Of a stretch of 64,000 nucleotides of DNA, positions 47,428 to 55,890 are shown in pieces. Below the pieces are notes generated by a model that was not told where the DNA came from, did not search any database, and saw only the letters and a list, made by a program, of their open reading frames with translations. This DNA comes from Pelagibacterium xiamenense (GTDB lineage Bacteria > Pseudomonadota > Alphaproteobacteria > Rhizobiales > Devosiaceae), in the NCBI RefSeq assembly GCF_021166475.1, contig NZ_JAJOYS010000002.1, forward strand, positions 124,001 to 188,000. The letters run 5' to 3'. A program made the position numbers and the translations under genes. Each line of letters starts with the position of its first letter. The first letter of the stretch is position 1.

Positions 47428-48405
47428 CTATTGGCCGCATTCGTGCCGATAGGCCTGCGGCGTGCAGCCGGCATGAGCGCGAAAGGCGCGTGCGAAAGAT
47501 GCGGCGCTTGTGTAGCCGCACCGGTATGCGATCTGATCGATGTTCAGCCTCTGATGCGCGACCAGAAGATGCGCGGCGTACGCAAGTCGCGCCGAGCGGA
47601 TCGACCCGCCTATACTGGCGCCGTGCCTTTCAAAGACGCGGAACAGTTGCGCCCGCGAACACCCGAGCGCGCCTGCGATATCGGCTGCAGTCAGCCCCGG
47701 CTCACTCAGGTGGAGTGCGATATAACGCTTCGCTGCCTCAAGCACGGCGCTTCCCCCGGCGACCTCGTCGACCCCAATCGAACGCGGTGTCGCCTGCGCC
47801 AGCGCTCCGGCCGTAAGGTCAACCGCGGCACCCATCGCCACCTGCGCCTCGTCCGCACCGAGCGTCCCGGCTGCACCAGCCAGTGTGCGCAGATGCTCCA
47901 GAACGAAATGTCCCAGTCCCGATTCTGGCAGCACGAACGCTCCGCGCTCGCCCACGGCCCGCTCCCCGCCCAGTGACACAGCGACCCGCGCGCGTGGAAC
48001 GGTGAGGCAGAACTGCCGGTGCTCTCGGGTATGGGTCGTCAGGGGGCGGCTGCTATCCATCACGACAATGCCCGTTTTCGGCGTCACCACACGTTCCGCA
48101 CCGGTTGCATCGATCAGCATCGCCGACCCCGAGATCGTGACGCTCAAAAGGACGAAGGCGCCGTCCGGCTTGCCGAAATGCGTGGTGGTGTCGTCATTAT
48201 AGGCGAGCGCGAAGGTCTCGCCTCCCGTGCCGCGATAGTGCAACATCTCGCCCCGAAAGCGAGCCGAACGATCCCGCCGCGTGAGTTCGAGCGAAACGCG
48301 GGGAAACAGGCTGCGCCAGTAGTCGAACCGCTCGGCCTCCGGGAATCGTGTTGTCGAAATCTGCCGGAAGCCGTTCTCCGGCTTGCGCTGCTGTTCGTTT
48401 GCCAT
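47428..48405 (-). CDS. AraC family transcriptional regulator
   Basis: 325 residues. The N-terminal half resembles the AraC-binding-like domain (EAERFDYWRSLFPRVSLELTRRDRSARFRG). The C-terminal HTH-18 domain has LTAADIAGALGCSRAQLFRVFERHGASIGGSIRSARLAYAAHLL followed by the second HTH INIDQIAYRCGYTSAASFARAFRAHAGCTPQAYR. It is likely an activator; the downstream barrel gene is its nearest candidate target. The ATG at 48405 has GAGGG upstream and excludes nine residues of a longer frame. Confidence 0.9.
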   Translation of the reverse strand: MANEQQRKPENGFRQISTTRFPEAERFDYWRSLFPRVSLELTRRDRSARFRGEMLHYRGTGGETFALAYNDDTTTHFGKPDGAFVLLSVTISGSAMLIDATGAERVVTPKTGIVVMDSSRPLTTHTREHRQFCLTVPRARVAVSLGGERAVGERGAFVLPESGLGHFVLEHLRTLAGAAGTLGADEAQVAMGAAVDLTAGALAQATPRSIGVDEVAGGSAVLEAAKRYIALHLSEPGLTAADIAGALGCSRAQLFRVFERHGASIGGSIRSARLAYAAHLLVAHQRLNIDQIAYRCGYTSAASFARAFRAHAGCTPQAYRHECGQ

Positions 48406-48467
48406 CGCCGGACCCTCGTAGCGGCCCAAGGTTATGGCAACTCGACGAGCGGTGTCAAAAATCGAGC

Positions 48468-51400
48468 TTAACTGTTTCCTGTCGCCCCGACCGCACGCAA
48501 CGGCGTAAGCGCGTCCTGCGCCGTATAGGCCTGCCGGTAGGCGTTGAGGAACGCGTTAAGCGAATCCACCCCCGCGACCTGCCGCGCAATATCGCGGAAT
48601 GCCCCGCCTGCCGGCTCGACCGTCGAGGTCACGTAGTCGAACATCGGCCATTCGGGCGCCCGCGACATCGCCTCGGAATACCGGCCCCGCAGCCGCGACA
48701 GGCTGAGCTGGTCCTGCGCAAGCACATACCCCACCGCCGCCTTGACGATTTGCGTCCGCGCAACTGGGCTTAGCTGCCCGTCTTCCAGATCGGGGGCATA
48801 AAGCAACTCGATCAGTTCGGATGCCTGGCTGTAGTGCTCGCCGTTCCACAGCGCCTCGATGCGCAGCAGCTCTGTATCCCGCCCGGTCACGCCCGAAAGC
48901 AGGTCGAGCGCGAGGTCGTTCCGGTTCGCATCGATCAGCGCACGCGCCTCGAGGACGCGCCTCTGCCGGTCGAGCGTCACCGGCAGCCCCGAAATCCGTG
49001 TCTCTCCCAGAACCTGCAGTGCCGCCCCTGGTTGACGGTTGGCGATGTAGACGATCGCGAGGTCTGCGGCAACCTGCGCCCGCGCGGCGCCCTCAAGACG
49101 ATGATCGATCTGATATCGCAAGAGCTCGGACGCCTGATCGAGCAGGTCGACCTTGATCAGCCGCTGCGCCAGATTGCGGATCATGAGATCGCCCTCGGTG
49201 CCCGGCGGCGTCAGATGCCGGAAGTCGTAATAGATGCTGAGCGCTGAAACCGCATCGAGCCGGTCCGCCTCGCCGTCGAGAAAAAGCCCGGTGAATTCGT
49301 CCCGTGCCCGCTCGACCAGGCCCGCAATGACCGTAGTGTCGTCATACATCGCCGCAGCCTGCCGCGTTGCATTCAAGGCTTCGCGATAGTTTCCATTTCG
49401 GTACTGCAGGTCCGTGAGCTTCTCGATGATGCCGAGCTCGACCTGATCGCCGCGCCAAAGTGTCGCCTGCACCGAAAGCGTGTCCACCGCCCGCGCGACG
49501 TCGAGCCGTTCCATCTTGTCCAGCAGCTTGATAGTCCGGAGGACTGCCTCCGCGGTCGTCGGCCGGTTGTCGATATTGATGACGCGCCCGTAGCTTTCGA
49601 GGGCTTCGGTATGCCGCCCGCCGAGCTCGTCCAGCATCCCGCCCAGGAGCTCGTATTCGGCGAGTTGAGGGCGCGCGAGCATGCCCATCTCGATATTCCC
49701 GAGAAATGCCGCGGCATTGTCCTCGTCGCCACGCTCGATCGCCGCGCGCGCTGCCGCAAGATGGAACCGCGTCCGCACCCAGCGCGGATAAAGCGCGATC
49801 ACGGCCTGCGCCCCGAGCGCATCGAGCCGCGCGCCGTCATAATCGCCGAGCTCCGTGCGAGCGATGGCCCGCCAGACCATCGCGTCCGCCTGATCCGAGA
49901 GGATGCTGGCCTCGAGAATGTCCATCGCCGCCTCGGGCCGGTGCGCCGCGACATTGGCCGCCGCTTCGGCCATCATGACAACCGGTTCGATATCCCGCAG
50001 GCGCAGATCGTCGTCGAGGACTGACAGCACGCCCAGGGATTCGTGCGCCAATCCATTGGCCAGGTAGAATTGCGCAAGCATCAGCCGCGCCCGATCGAGC
50101 GCATTGCCCTCGGCTTCGGCCACAATGTTCATGATGTCGTCACGGCGCACGAAAAACGCGTCCGGCGTCTCGGCGACAAGTTCGATGAGATCCAGCGCCG
50201 TCTCGCGGTTCTCCGTCGGCGTGCGATAGCGCAATTCGTCCGCTGGCGACACGGTCAGCCCGTCGACCGCCGAAACCACCGCCAGGTGGTCCTCGATGGT
50301 GACCTCGACCTGCTCATGCAGGGGCCGGATGACAAGCCCATGCACCGTCCGTGGCGCCGAGAAATCCACATAGTTCAGGTCGCGCACGATGCCCTTGGCC
50401 GGCGGGTACGCCGTCACGACCTCGAGAACGTCCCCGACATCCGGATCGCGCAGTTCGTGCACATGGGCGGGCTGCCCCAGGTTGGCCGTGATCTCGTAAA
50501 GCCCGGTATCGGTCATCCGCCGTTCGAGCGCCAGTGCCTCGGTCGCGTTGAGAAGCACGTCGCCCAGCGAGAGCACCCATGCACGGCCTTCCGACCCGAT
50601 GGTCGCGAGCCTGTCCTCATCGAGCGCCAGCCGGATGACCTGCGCGTTCCCCGTCCCCTGCACGGAAAACGCATCGACCAGCGAAGCCGCCTGTTCCCCC
50701 GTCCGGTCCTCCGGTGCGTTGATGCGCACCTCGGTGTCGAAAATCAGCCAGACCGTATAGCCCCGCTTGAAAACGGCCGCAGGCACGTCCGAGGGGAATG
50801 GAAAAACGATGCGCTCGGTCGCGCCCACGCGCGTCACGAACGGCGTGATTTCGTCGACCATCGCCGCATCGACCGCCGGGGTGTCCGTAGCATTTTCGGC
50901 CGTAGCGCTGGCTTCCCCGCCCTCTTCCTCTCCGGCGACATCGAGGCTCGCAAGATCGATACCGGCGGGCGGGATGTCGGGCCGGTCGATATCGAGCACG
51001 AAGGTCGTCGGGCTTTCCGAATAGAACCGTATGCCCGTCTCGGTAGCCAGTTCGAGCGCAACGACGCTCCCCGCCGGGCTCACCGTATTTTCCACCCCCG
51101 CGAGCTCCTCGGGCAGATCGGACAGGATCTGGTAAAGATCGACGGGCACGGGCCAATCGAACGTAATCTGCCCGTTCCCCTCCTCGTCGCGCGCGAAGTC
51201 TGCGGTCGTGCCGACATTCCAGTCGAAGAGGATACGCGTAAAGGTCGGGTGCCTGCCGACATGGACCGTCGCGGTCGGATTGTACTCCTCGACGAGTTCC
51301 GCCCGCCGCCGTTGCGCCGCCAGTTCCTCGGCCTCTTCGGCCCGTTCCGCCAGCCGCGCGACGACCTCCTCGGGCAGGCTCGGTGGCAGCCCGACCCAGT

Positions 51401-51782
51401 CCTCGGGCAGAAGATCGACGTAAAGCTGCTCGCCGGCCACGATCGTGTTGACCTGGAGCGGCTTGCGCAGCCCCATGCGGAACGCCCGCCGGTCCGGATC
51501 CATCCGCGCGATGGCCACATATTCGCCAAGCACTGTGCCGAAATCCGGAACCACGGCATCCATAGCCGCGTCGAACGCGATGACGAGGACCCCGTTCTCG
51601 CTCGTAACGTCGTGCTCTGGCAGCGTGAACCTGTCGGGAAAGGTCACGATAATGCGGCCGTAGTCCTCAAAACGCTGAGCTTCGACCGTCACGTCTTCCT
51701 GAGCGTGCGCGGCGCCAACTGCGAACGCGGAGCAGAGCAAAAGGCAAACTGCAAGAGCGCGTGCGGTTGCCCGGACGCGCAT
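48468..51782 (-). CDS. Very large periplasmic TPR protein next to motE/fliM
   Basis: 1104 residues. The signal peptide MRVRATARALAVCLLLCSAF... is cleaved after AHA near residue 27. The N-terminal part (about 30-500) is beta-rich and repeats an AMIN-like pattern. There is a short coiled coil (EEVVARLAERAEEAEELAAQRRRAELVEE, about 145-175). The C-terminal half (about 550-1080) is made of TPR-type helical pairs such as LGDYDGARLDALGAQAVIALYPRW. The protein should be periplasmic. It stands downstream of fliL-fliM-DUF6468-motE in the same direction, so a role at the flagellar motor is likely but unproven. The ATG at 51782 gives a proper signal peptide. Confidence 0.82.
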   Translation of the reverse strand: MRVRATARALAVCLLLCSAFAVGAAHAQEDVTVEAQRFEDYGRIIVTFPDRFTLPEHDVTSENGVLVIAFDAAMDAVVPDFGTVLGEYVAIARMDPDRRAFRMGLRKPLQVNTIVAGEQLYVDLLPEDWVGLPPSLPEEVVARLAERAEEAEELAAQRRRAELVEEYNPTATVHVGRHPTFTRILFDWNVGTTADFARDEEGNGQITFDWPVPVDLYQILSDLPEELAGVENTVSPAGSVVALELATETGIRFYSESPTTFVLDIDRPDIPPAGIDLASLDVAGEEEGGEASATAENATDTPAVDAAMVDEITPFVTRVGATERIVFPFPSDVPAAVFKRGYTVWLIFDTEVRINAPEDRTGEQAASLVDAFSVQGTGNAQVIRLALDEDRLATIGSEGRAWVLSLGDVLLNATEALALERRMTDTGLYEITANLGQPAHVHELRDPDVGDVLEVVTAYPPAKGIVRDLNYVDFSAPRTVHGLVIRPLHEQVEVTIEDHLAVVSAVDGLTVSPADELRYRTPTENRETALDLIELVAETPDAFFVRRDDIMNIVAEAEGNALDRARLMLAQFYLANGLAHESLGVLSVLDDDLRLRDIEPVVMMAEAAANVAAHRPEAAMDILEASILSDQADAMVWRAIARTELGDYDGARLDALGAQAVIALYPRWVRTRFHLAAARAAIERGDEDNAAAFLGNIEMGMLARPQLAEYELLGGMLDELGGRHTEALESYGRVINIDNRPTTAEAVLRTIKLLDKMERLDVARAVDTLSVQATLWRGDQVELGIIEKLTDLQYRNGNYREALNATRQAAAMYDDTTVIAGLVERARDEFTGLFLDGEADRLDAVSALSIYYDFRHLTPPGTEGDLMIRNLAQRLIKVDLLDQASELLRYQIDHRLEGAARAQVAADLAIVYIANRQPGAALQVLGETRISGLPVTLDRQRRVLEARALIDANRNDLALDLLSGVTGRDTELLRIEALWNGEHYSQASELIELLYAPDLEDGQLSPVARTQIVKAAVGYVLAQDQLSLSRLRGRYSEAMSRAPEWPMFDYVTSTVEPAGGAFRDIARQVAGVDSLNAFLNAYRQAYTAQDALTPLRAVGATGNS

Positions 51783-51952
51783 GAACGCTTCAATGCCCCT
51801 GATGAACGTCGTCAAAAGCGTTCTACCCTGCCGCGCTGGCGCATGTCCGGCGAAAGCCTTTCTGCTCTCGCGCCCCGGACGCGCTAATGATTTCGCATCG
51901 CCGGCATGTTCGATCCGGCGCGTGTTTAGGCTAAGACCTTAGGGGCGAGCGC

Positions 51953-51967
51953 TTAAAATGCCCTTAC
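51953..51967. promoter_or_regulatory. CtrA-like box upstream of TPR gene
   Basis: TTAA-AATGCCC-TTAC is one base from the CtrA consensus. It lies in the motE-TPR gap, about 170 bases before the TPR start. Weak on its own; notable because of the perfect sites elsewhere in the window. Confidence 0.35.
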
Positions 51968-51999
51968 CGGATCGCTTAAAACGAACCGCGAGTGCGCGC

Positions 52000-52782
52000 C
52001 TATTCGCCCACAATCTGGGGCAAGTTTTCGAAACCGGTGTCCGGCACCTCTGGCGCAGCGGCACCGTCCGGCTCCGCAAGCCGCACAGTCAGCTCCTGCG
52101 CGCGGGCCGACGTCATTTCAGCCATGACGGGCCCAAGTTTGCGCGGGTTCATCGCCTGGCCGACGCGCACGAGGACGTCCATATCGAGTTCATCGAAAAT
52201 CCGCGCCGCGTCCTTGGCCCGCATCGCCTCGTACATGGCGACCACGGCGGTGAACTGTGCGTTTTCCTCCGCCTCCTGCGTATCGACCATCGCGTTTATC
52301 CGCGCTTCGACTGCCGCAAGCTCGCTCATGCGCTCTTCGACTCGCATTTCGGCCGCCTCGACCACCGCGAGCCGATCATCGAGTTCCGCCGCCAAAGCTT
52401 CGAGTGCCGCACGGCGCTCGGCCAGGCGTTGCAGGATCAGCGCCTCGGTATCCTCGGCGGCGCTTTCGAGCGGGCGGGCCTCGCCGCTGCCGGAACTCTC
52501 CATAATGGAGATGTCCTGGTCCGCGTCGCTGTCGGGCGTGGATTGGAACATGGCCGCAGCAGCGGCTTCGGCCGCAGCCAACTCTTCGGCGCTAAAGGCA
52601 TCCTGTCCCTCGGCGTCGTCGGCCTCGCCCCCGGTCGCCATCTCCGGCGCCGCATCCTGCGCGCTGGCAACCTGAACGCCCGTCAGCGTATAGCCGCCCC
52701 CCGTCACCAGCCCGACCGTCTTGAGAACGAGCAGAGCCGATGCCGCAAGTACGACGATGGGCAGCAGGCGAATGGATCTCAC
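52000..52782 (-). CDS. MotE family flagellar motility protein
   Basis: 260 residues. Signal peptide or anchor near residues 7-25, an acidic low-complexity segment, a coiled coil (about 115-165, RLAERRAALEALAAELDDRLAVVEAAEMRVEERM) and an MgtE-N-like C-terminal helical domain (YEAMRAKDAARIFDELDMDVLVRVGQAMNPRKLGPVMAEM). In Sinorhizobium, MotE is a periplasmic chaperone for MotC. GTG start; its first codon overlaps the upstream stop (GTGA). Confidence 0.85.
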   Translation of the reverse strand: MRSIRLLPIVVLAASALLVLKTVGLVTGGGYTLTGVQVASAQDAAPEMATGGEADDAEGQDAFSAEELAAAEAAAAAMFQSTPDSDADQDISIMESSGSGEARPLESAAEDTEALILQRLAERRAALEALAAELDDRLAVVEAAEMRVEERMSELAAVEARINAMVDTQEAEENAQFTAVVAMYEAMRAKDAARIFDELDMDVLVRVGQAMNPRKLGPVMAEMTSARAQELTVRLAEPDGAAAPEVPDTGFENLPQIVGE

Positions 52783-53201
52783 GCGGCGGTCTCCCGGCGG
52801 CGTTGATGTTCGGCGAGCGTTTCGAGCGCGGACTTCGCGCGATTGGGCTCGACCCGGTGCCCGCCATGGCCGCGCGCGGCTTCGGTGATCTTGGAAATCC
52901 GGTCCATCACCGCCTGTCCGGCGTTGACGTGATTGGCCAGTTCGATCGCGAACCGTTCGGCGTCGTTGAGCTTCTGGTTCAGCATCTCGTCCGTTTCGAT
53001 CGCCGTCTGCTTGAGCCCCTTGATCGCGCCATTGGCCATGTTGGTGGCCTGAACCAGATCCCCGATCATCTGCTGGAGCGCCGCCCGGTCGGCGTGCAGC
53101 TTCTTCAGCCGTCGATTAAGCAGAATGCAATATCCGATTGTCGTCGCGAGAAGAACCGCAACCGCTGCCTCGATGACCAGCCCCATCGGCAATCCCGTCA
53201 T
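52779..53201 (-). CDS. DUF6468 membrane protein of the fliM operon
   Basis: 140 residues. One N-terminal membrane helix (LVIEAAVAVLLATTIGYCIL) is followed by a cytoplasmic coiled coil (RRLKKLHADRAALQQMIGDLVQATNMANGAIKGLKQTAIETDEMLNQKL). This matches the small DUF6468 family that travels with fliM and motE in Alphaproteobacteria; function unknown. The ATG shares one base with the fliM stop, and its own stop overlaps the motE start by four bases, so the three genes are tightly coupled. Confidence 0.83.
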   Translation of the reverse strand: MTGLPMGLVIEAAVAVLLATTIGYCILLNRRLKKLHADRAALQQMIGDLVQATNMANGAIKGLKQTAIETDEMLNQKLNDAERFAIELANHVNAGQAVMDRISKITEAARGHGGHRVEPNRAKSALETLAEHQRRRETAA

Positions 53202-54289
53202 CACTTCTTCTCCTCTTTTTCTTCCATCGCCTCGAATGCAGCCATCGTGACCTTGGGCGGGTTGAGCGGCCGCGTGACGCGCACCGAAACATTGTTGCGG
53301 ATATGCCCCATGACCGCCTTGGTGAGCTCCACGTCCCCGCATCGGAGCGTCACCGCGTCGGTGGGCTTCATATCGAAAAGGATCGTCTCGCCCTCGCTCA
53401 GGTTGAGCACGCGCGAGAGCGGCAGATCGAGTTCGTGCAGCACGGCCTCGATCTCGGTATCGGCGGAGTAGATTTCCGTCGCCAGATGCCCTTCCCAGAT
53501 CGGATCGCGCCCGAACTTCTCGCCCATATACATCTGGAGCAATTGCTCGCGGATGGGCTCGATTGTGGCATAGGGCAGAAGGATCTCGACCTTGCCGCCG
53601 CGATCGTCCATGTCGATGCGCAGTTCGACGAGGATCGCCGCGTTGCCGGGCCGCGAAATCGCCGCGAAACGCGGATTGGTCTCCATCCGGTCGAGTTTGA
53701 AATTGACCTGCCCAAGAGGCTCGAAGGCCTTGTGCATATCATCGAGAATGTGCTCGATCATCCGCCGCGCCAGCGCCATCTCGATCGTCGTATAGGGCCG
53801 CCCCTCGACGCGGATCACGCTTTGCCCGCGCCGCCCGCCCAAAAGCACGTCGATCATCGAATAGATGAGCGCGCTGTCGACGGTCAGAAGGCCGAAATTG
53901 TCCCATTCCTCGGCCTTGATGACCGAAAGGATCGCCGGCAGCGGGATCGAATTGAGATAGTCCCCGAACCGCACCGACGAAATCGAATCCAGCGACACCT
54001 CGACGTTGTCCGAGGTGAAATTGCGCAGCGTGGTCGTCGAAAGCCGCACCAGCCGGTCGAATGCGATTTCGAGCATCGGCAGGCGTTCGTAGCTCACCAG
54101 TGCCGAGTTGATCAGCGCCCGCACGCCCGAAAGCTCGACATTCGAACTCGCCGAGGCGTCAAAACCCAGAAGCGAGTCGATTTCGTCCTGATTGAGCACC
54201 CGGTCGTCGGAGTCCGAATTCCCGGCCTCCGCCTCGAGCATGGCGGCCCAGTCTTCGCTCAATCCGCTGTCGCCATCAGGATCCGACAT
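53201..54289 (-). CDS. fliM: Flagellar motor switch protein FliM
   Basis: 362 residues. A CheY-binding-type N-terminus with NQDEIDSLLGFDASASS is followed by the GGXGG-type middle domain (LLGGRRGQSVIRVEGRPYTTIE) and the SPOA C-terminal domain (DTEIEAVLHELDLPLSRVLNLSEGETILFDMKPTDAVTLRCGD). It is the C-ring subunit that reverses or stops the motor. GGAGG lies before the ATG, overlapping the fliL stop region. Confidence 0.96.
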   Translation of the reverse strand: MSDPDGDSGLSEDWAAMLEAEAGNSDSDDRVLNQDEIDSLLGFDASASSNVELSGVRALINSALVSYERLPMLEIAFDRLVRLSTTTLRNFTSDNVEVSLDSISSVRFGDYLNSIPLPAILSVIKAEEWDNFGLLTVDSALIYSMIDVLLGGRRGQSVIRVEGRPYTTIEMALARRMIEHILDDMHKAFEPLGQVNFKLDRMETNPRFAAISRPGNAAILVELRIDMDDRGGKVEILLPYATIEPIREQLLQMYMGEKFGRDPIWEGHLATEIYSADTEIEAVLHELDLPLSRVLNLSEGETILFDMKPTDAVTLRCGDVELTKAVMGHIRNNVSVRVTRPLNPPKVTMAAFEAMEEKEEKK

Positions 54290-54297
54290 GTCGCCTC

Positions 54298-54789
54298 CTA
54301 CTGAACGAGGATTTCTTTAAACAGGACATTCTCGACCGTCGCGGGATAGACCGCGAGGTTGATCCGCCGCTGCAATTCTTCCTTGAGCCGGTAAATACCC
54401 GCCGAGCCCTCGAGATCGCTGCGCCGCAGTTCACGCAGATAGACCTGGAACGCGTCCATCACCCGCGGCAGGCGCGGTTCAATGACCGGGATCATGGACT
54501 CGCTTTGAACTTCGAGCGCGATGGAGAGCTTGAGAAATTCCGCCGCCTGCCCGTTGGTGTTGAGATTGACCGTGATCTCCGGCAGGTCATAGAAAACCGA
54601 GGTCTGGCTTTCCGCACCCGCCACCGCCGCAGGCTGTCCACCGCCCGTTCCCATGAGGAAGAACGCCCCCGCCCCGGCGGCAAGCAGCAACCCAATGGCG
54701 GCACCGCCGATCAGGAGCAGCCGTCCCCGCCCACTCTTGGGCGCTTCGTCCTGGACGCCGTCTTCTTCATTTTCGGTAACGTCGGTCAT
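54298..54789 (-). CDS. fliL: Flagellar basal body-associated protein FliL
   Basis: 163 residues. Single membrane helix (about 22-44: RLLLIGGAAIGLLLAAGAGAFFLM). The periplasmic domain has FYDLPEITVNLNTNGQAAEFLKLSIALEV and ends with VENVLFKEILVQ, typical of FliL. It supports stator function and torque. First gene of the fliL-fliM-DUF6468-motE unit. A CtrA-like site lies 65 bases upstream, the same distance as at flgB. Confidence 0.93.
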   Translation of the reverse strand: MTDVTENEEDGVQDEAPKSGRGRLLLIGGAAIGLLLAAGAGAFFLMGTGGGQPAAVAGAESQTSVFYDLPEITVNLNTNGQAAEFLKLSIALEVQSESMIPVIEPRLPRVMDAFQVYLRELRRSDLEGSAGIYRLKEELQRRINLAVYPATVENVLFKEILVQ

Positions 54790-54853
54790 AAATCGATCCG
54801 AATCCCCTATAATTCCGGGGCTTTCCCCGCATCTCCAGCTAATCCCGGCGTGG

Positions 54854-54868
54854 TTAACGAATAGTTAC
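54854..54868. promoter_or_regulatory. CtrA-like box upstream of fliL
   Basis: TTAA-CGAATAG-TTAC (one base off the consensus) is set in the dyad GGTTAAC...GTTACC. Its distance to the fliL ATG (65 bases) equals that of the perfect site at flgB. Confidence 0.5.
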
Positions 54869-54986
54869 CAATCACCTTAACCCGGCAGGTTTTACCCGGC
54901 AGCTTTTGCCGCTGCGTTAACTATATTCCGCCCGCCCTTCATATCGGATTCAGCGCAAAGCATTGATTTTATTAAATTTATAAGTT

Positions 54987-55002
54987 TGGCACGGCGCATG
55001 CA
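54987..55002 (+). promoter_or_regulatory. Sigma-54-like promoter upstream of flgF
   Basis: TGGCAC-GGCGC-ATGCA has GG and GC exactly ten bases apart, as sigma-54 requires (consensus TGGCAC-N5-TTGCA, one mismatch). A strongly AT-rich stretch just upstream (54966-54985) could be an IHF-type bend. It lies 66 bases before the flgF ATG. Confidence 0.5.
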
Positions 55003-55067
55003 TTGCTCCTGTCGAGCGTTACGGCTTGGGGAAGTCGGCCGCTCGATGAAAAACGGGGAAACGCGCA

Positions 55068-55811
55068 ATGCTACAGAACGCGCAACTGATCGGGCTATCG
55101 CGCCAGATGGCGCTCCAGCGCCAGATGGATGTCGTGGCCAACAACATGGCCAACATCAACTCGACGGGCTTCAAGGGCGAAAGCATCCTGTTTCAGGAAT
55201 ACGTAATGCCCAAAGCCCTCGACCGGACCTTTCCGGGCGGCAGTCAGACGCTGAGCTACGTCCAGGACTGGGCGACGATGCACGATTTCGCCCCCGGCAC
55301 CTTGGTCCGGACGGGCAACCCGCTCGATGTTGCGCTGGAAGGCGAAGGTTTCCTTGCCGTCCAGACGCCCCAGGGTGAACGCTGGACACGCAACGGCGTT
55401 CTTCAGATCAACGCCGAAGGCGTGCTGATCAACCATAGCGGACATCCCGTCCAGTCGCAGGGCGGCGGGCAATTCCTGTTTGCCGCCGACGAAACCGACA
55501 TCACCATCAATGAAGACGGCACCGTGTCCTCGAGCGCCGGACTCAAGGGACAGCTTCGTATCGTCGAATTCGCCAATACCCAGGAACTGAACCGCCATGG
55601 CGACACGCTGTTTTCCGGCGGCACACCCCAGGTTGCCGAGGCGACCACCGTCATTCAGGGCGCGACCGAGCGCTCCAATGTCACCGGCGTTGCCGAAATG
55701 TCCGAAATGATCCGCATCACCCGCGCCTACACCTCCCTGGCCGATCTCATGCAGCGTCAGGACGAACTCCGCCGCAGCGCCATCCAGCGCCTCGGCGACA
55801 TGCAGGCTTAA
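55068..55811 (+). CDS. flgF: Flagellar basal-body rod protein FlgF
   Basis: 247 residues, a proximal rod protein. It has the rod N-terminus MALQRQMDVVANNMANINSTGFK and the C-terminal SNVTGVAEMSEMIRITRAYTSLADLMQRQDELRRSAI. First gene of flgF-flgG-flgA-flgH. Length is typical of FlgF. The flgG gene follows after a 79-base gap that holds a perfect hairpin. Confidence 0.95.
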   Translation: MLQNAQLIGLSRQMALQRQMDVVANNMANINSTGFKGESILFQEYVMPKALDRTFPGGSQTLSYVQDWATMHDFAPGTLVRTGNPLDVALEGEGFLAVQTPQGERWTRNGVLQINAEGVLINHSGHPVQSQGGGQFLFAADETDITINEDGTVSSSAGLKGQLRIVEFANTQELNRHGDTLFSGGTPQVAEATTVIQGATERSNVTGVAEMSEMIRITRAYTSLADLMQRQDELRRSAIQRLGDMQA

Positions 55812-55824
55812 TGGAGCGATCTCG

Positions 55825-55849
55825 CGAAAGAGTGGGCCTCACTCTTTCG
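55825..55849. other. Perfect hairpin between flgF and flgG
   Basis: The 10-bp arms CGAAAGAGTG / CACTCTTTCG have a five-base loop (GGCCT). No T run follows, so it looks more like an RNA-processing or stabilising element than a terminator. Confidence 0.55.
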
Positions 55850-55890
55850 GTTCGAGAGCGCGACCACTGACACACTAAGGAGCGATCCAC

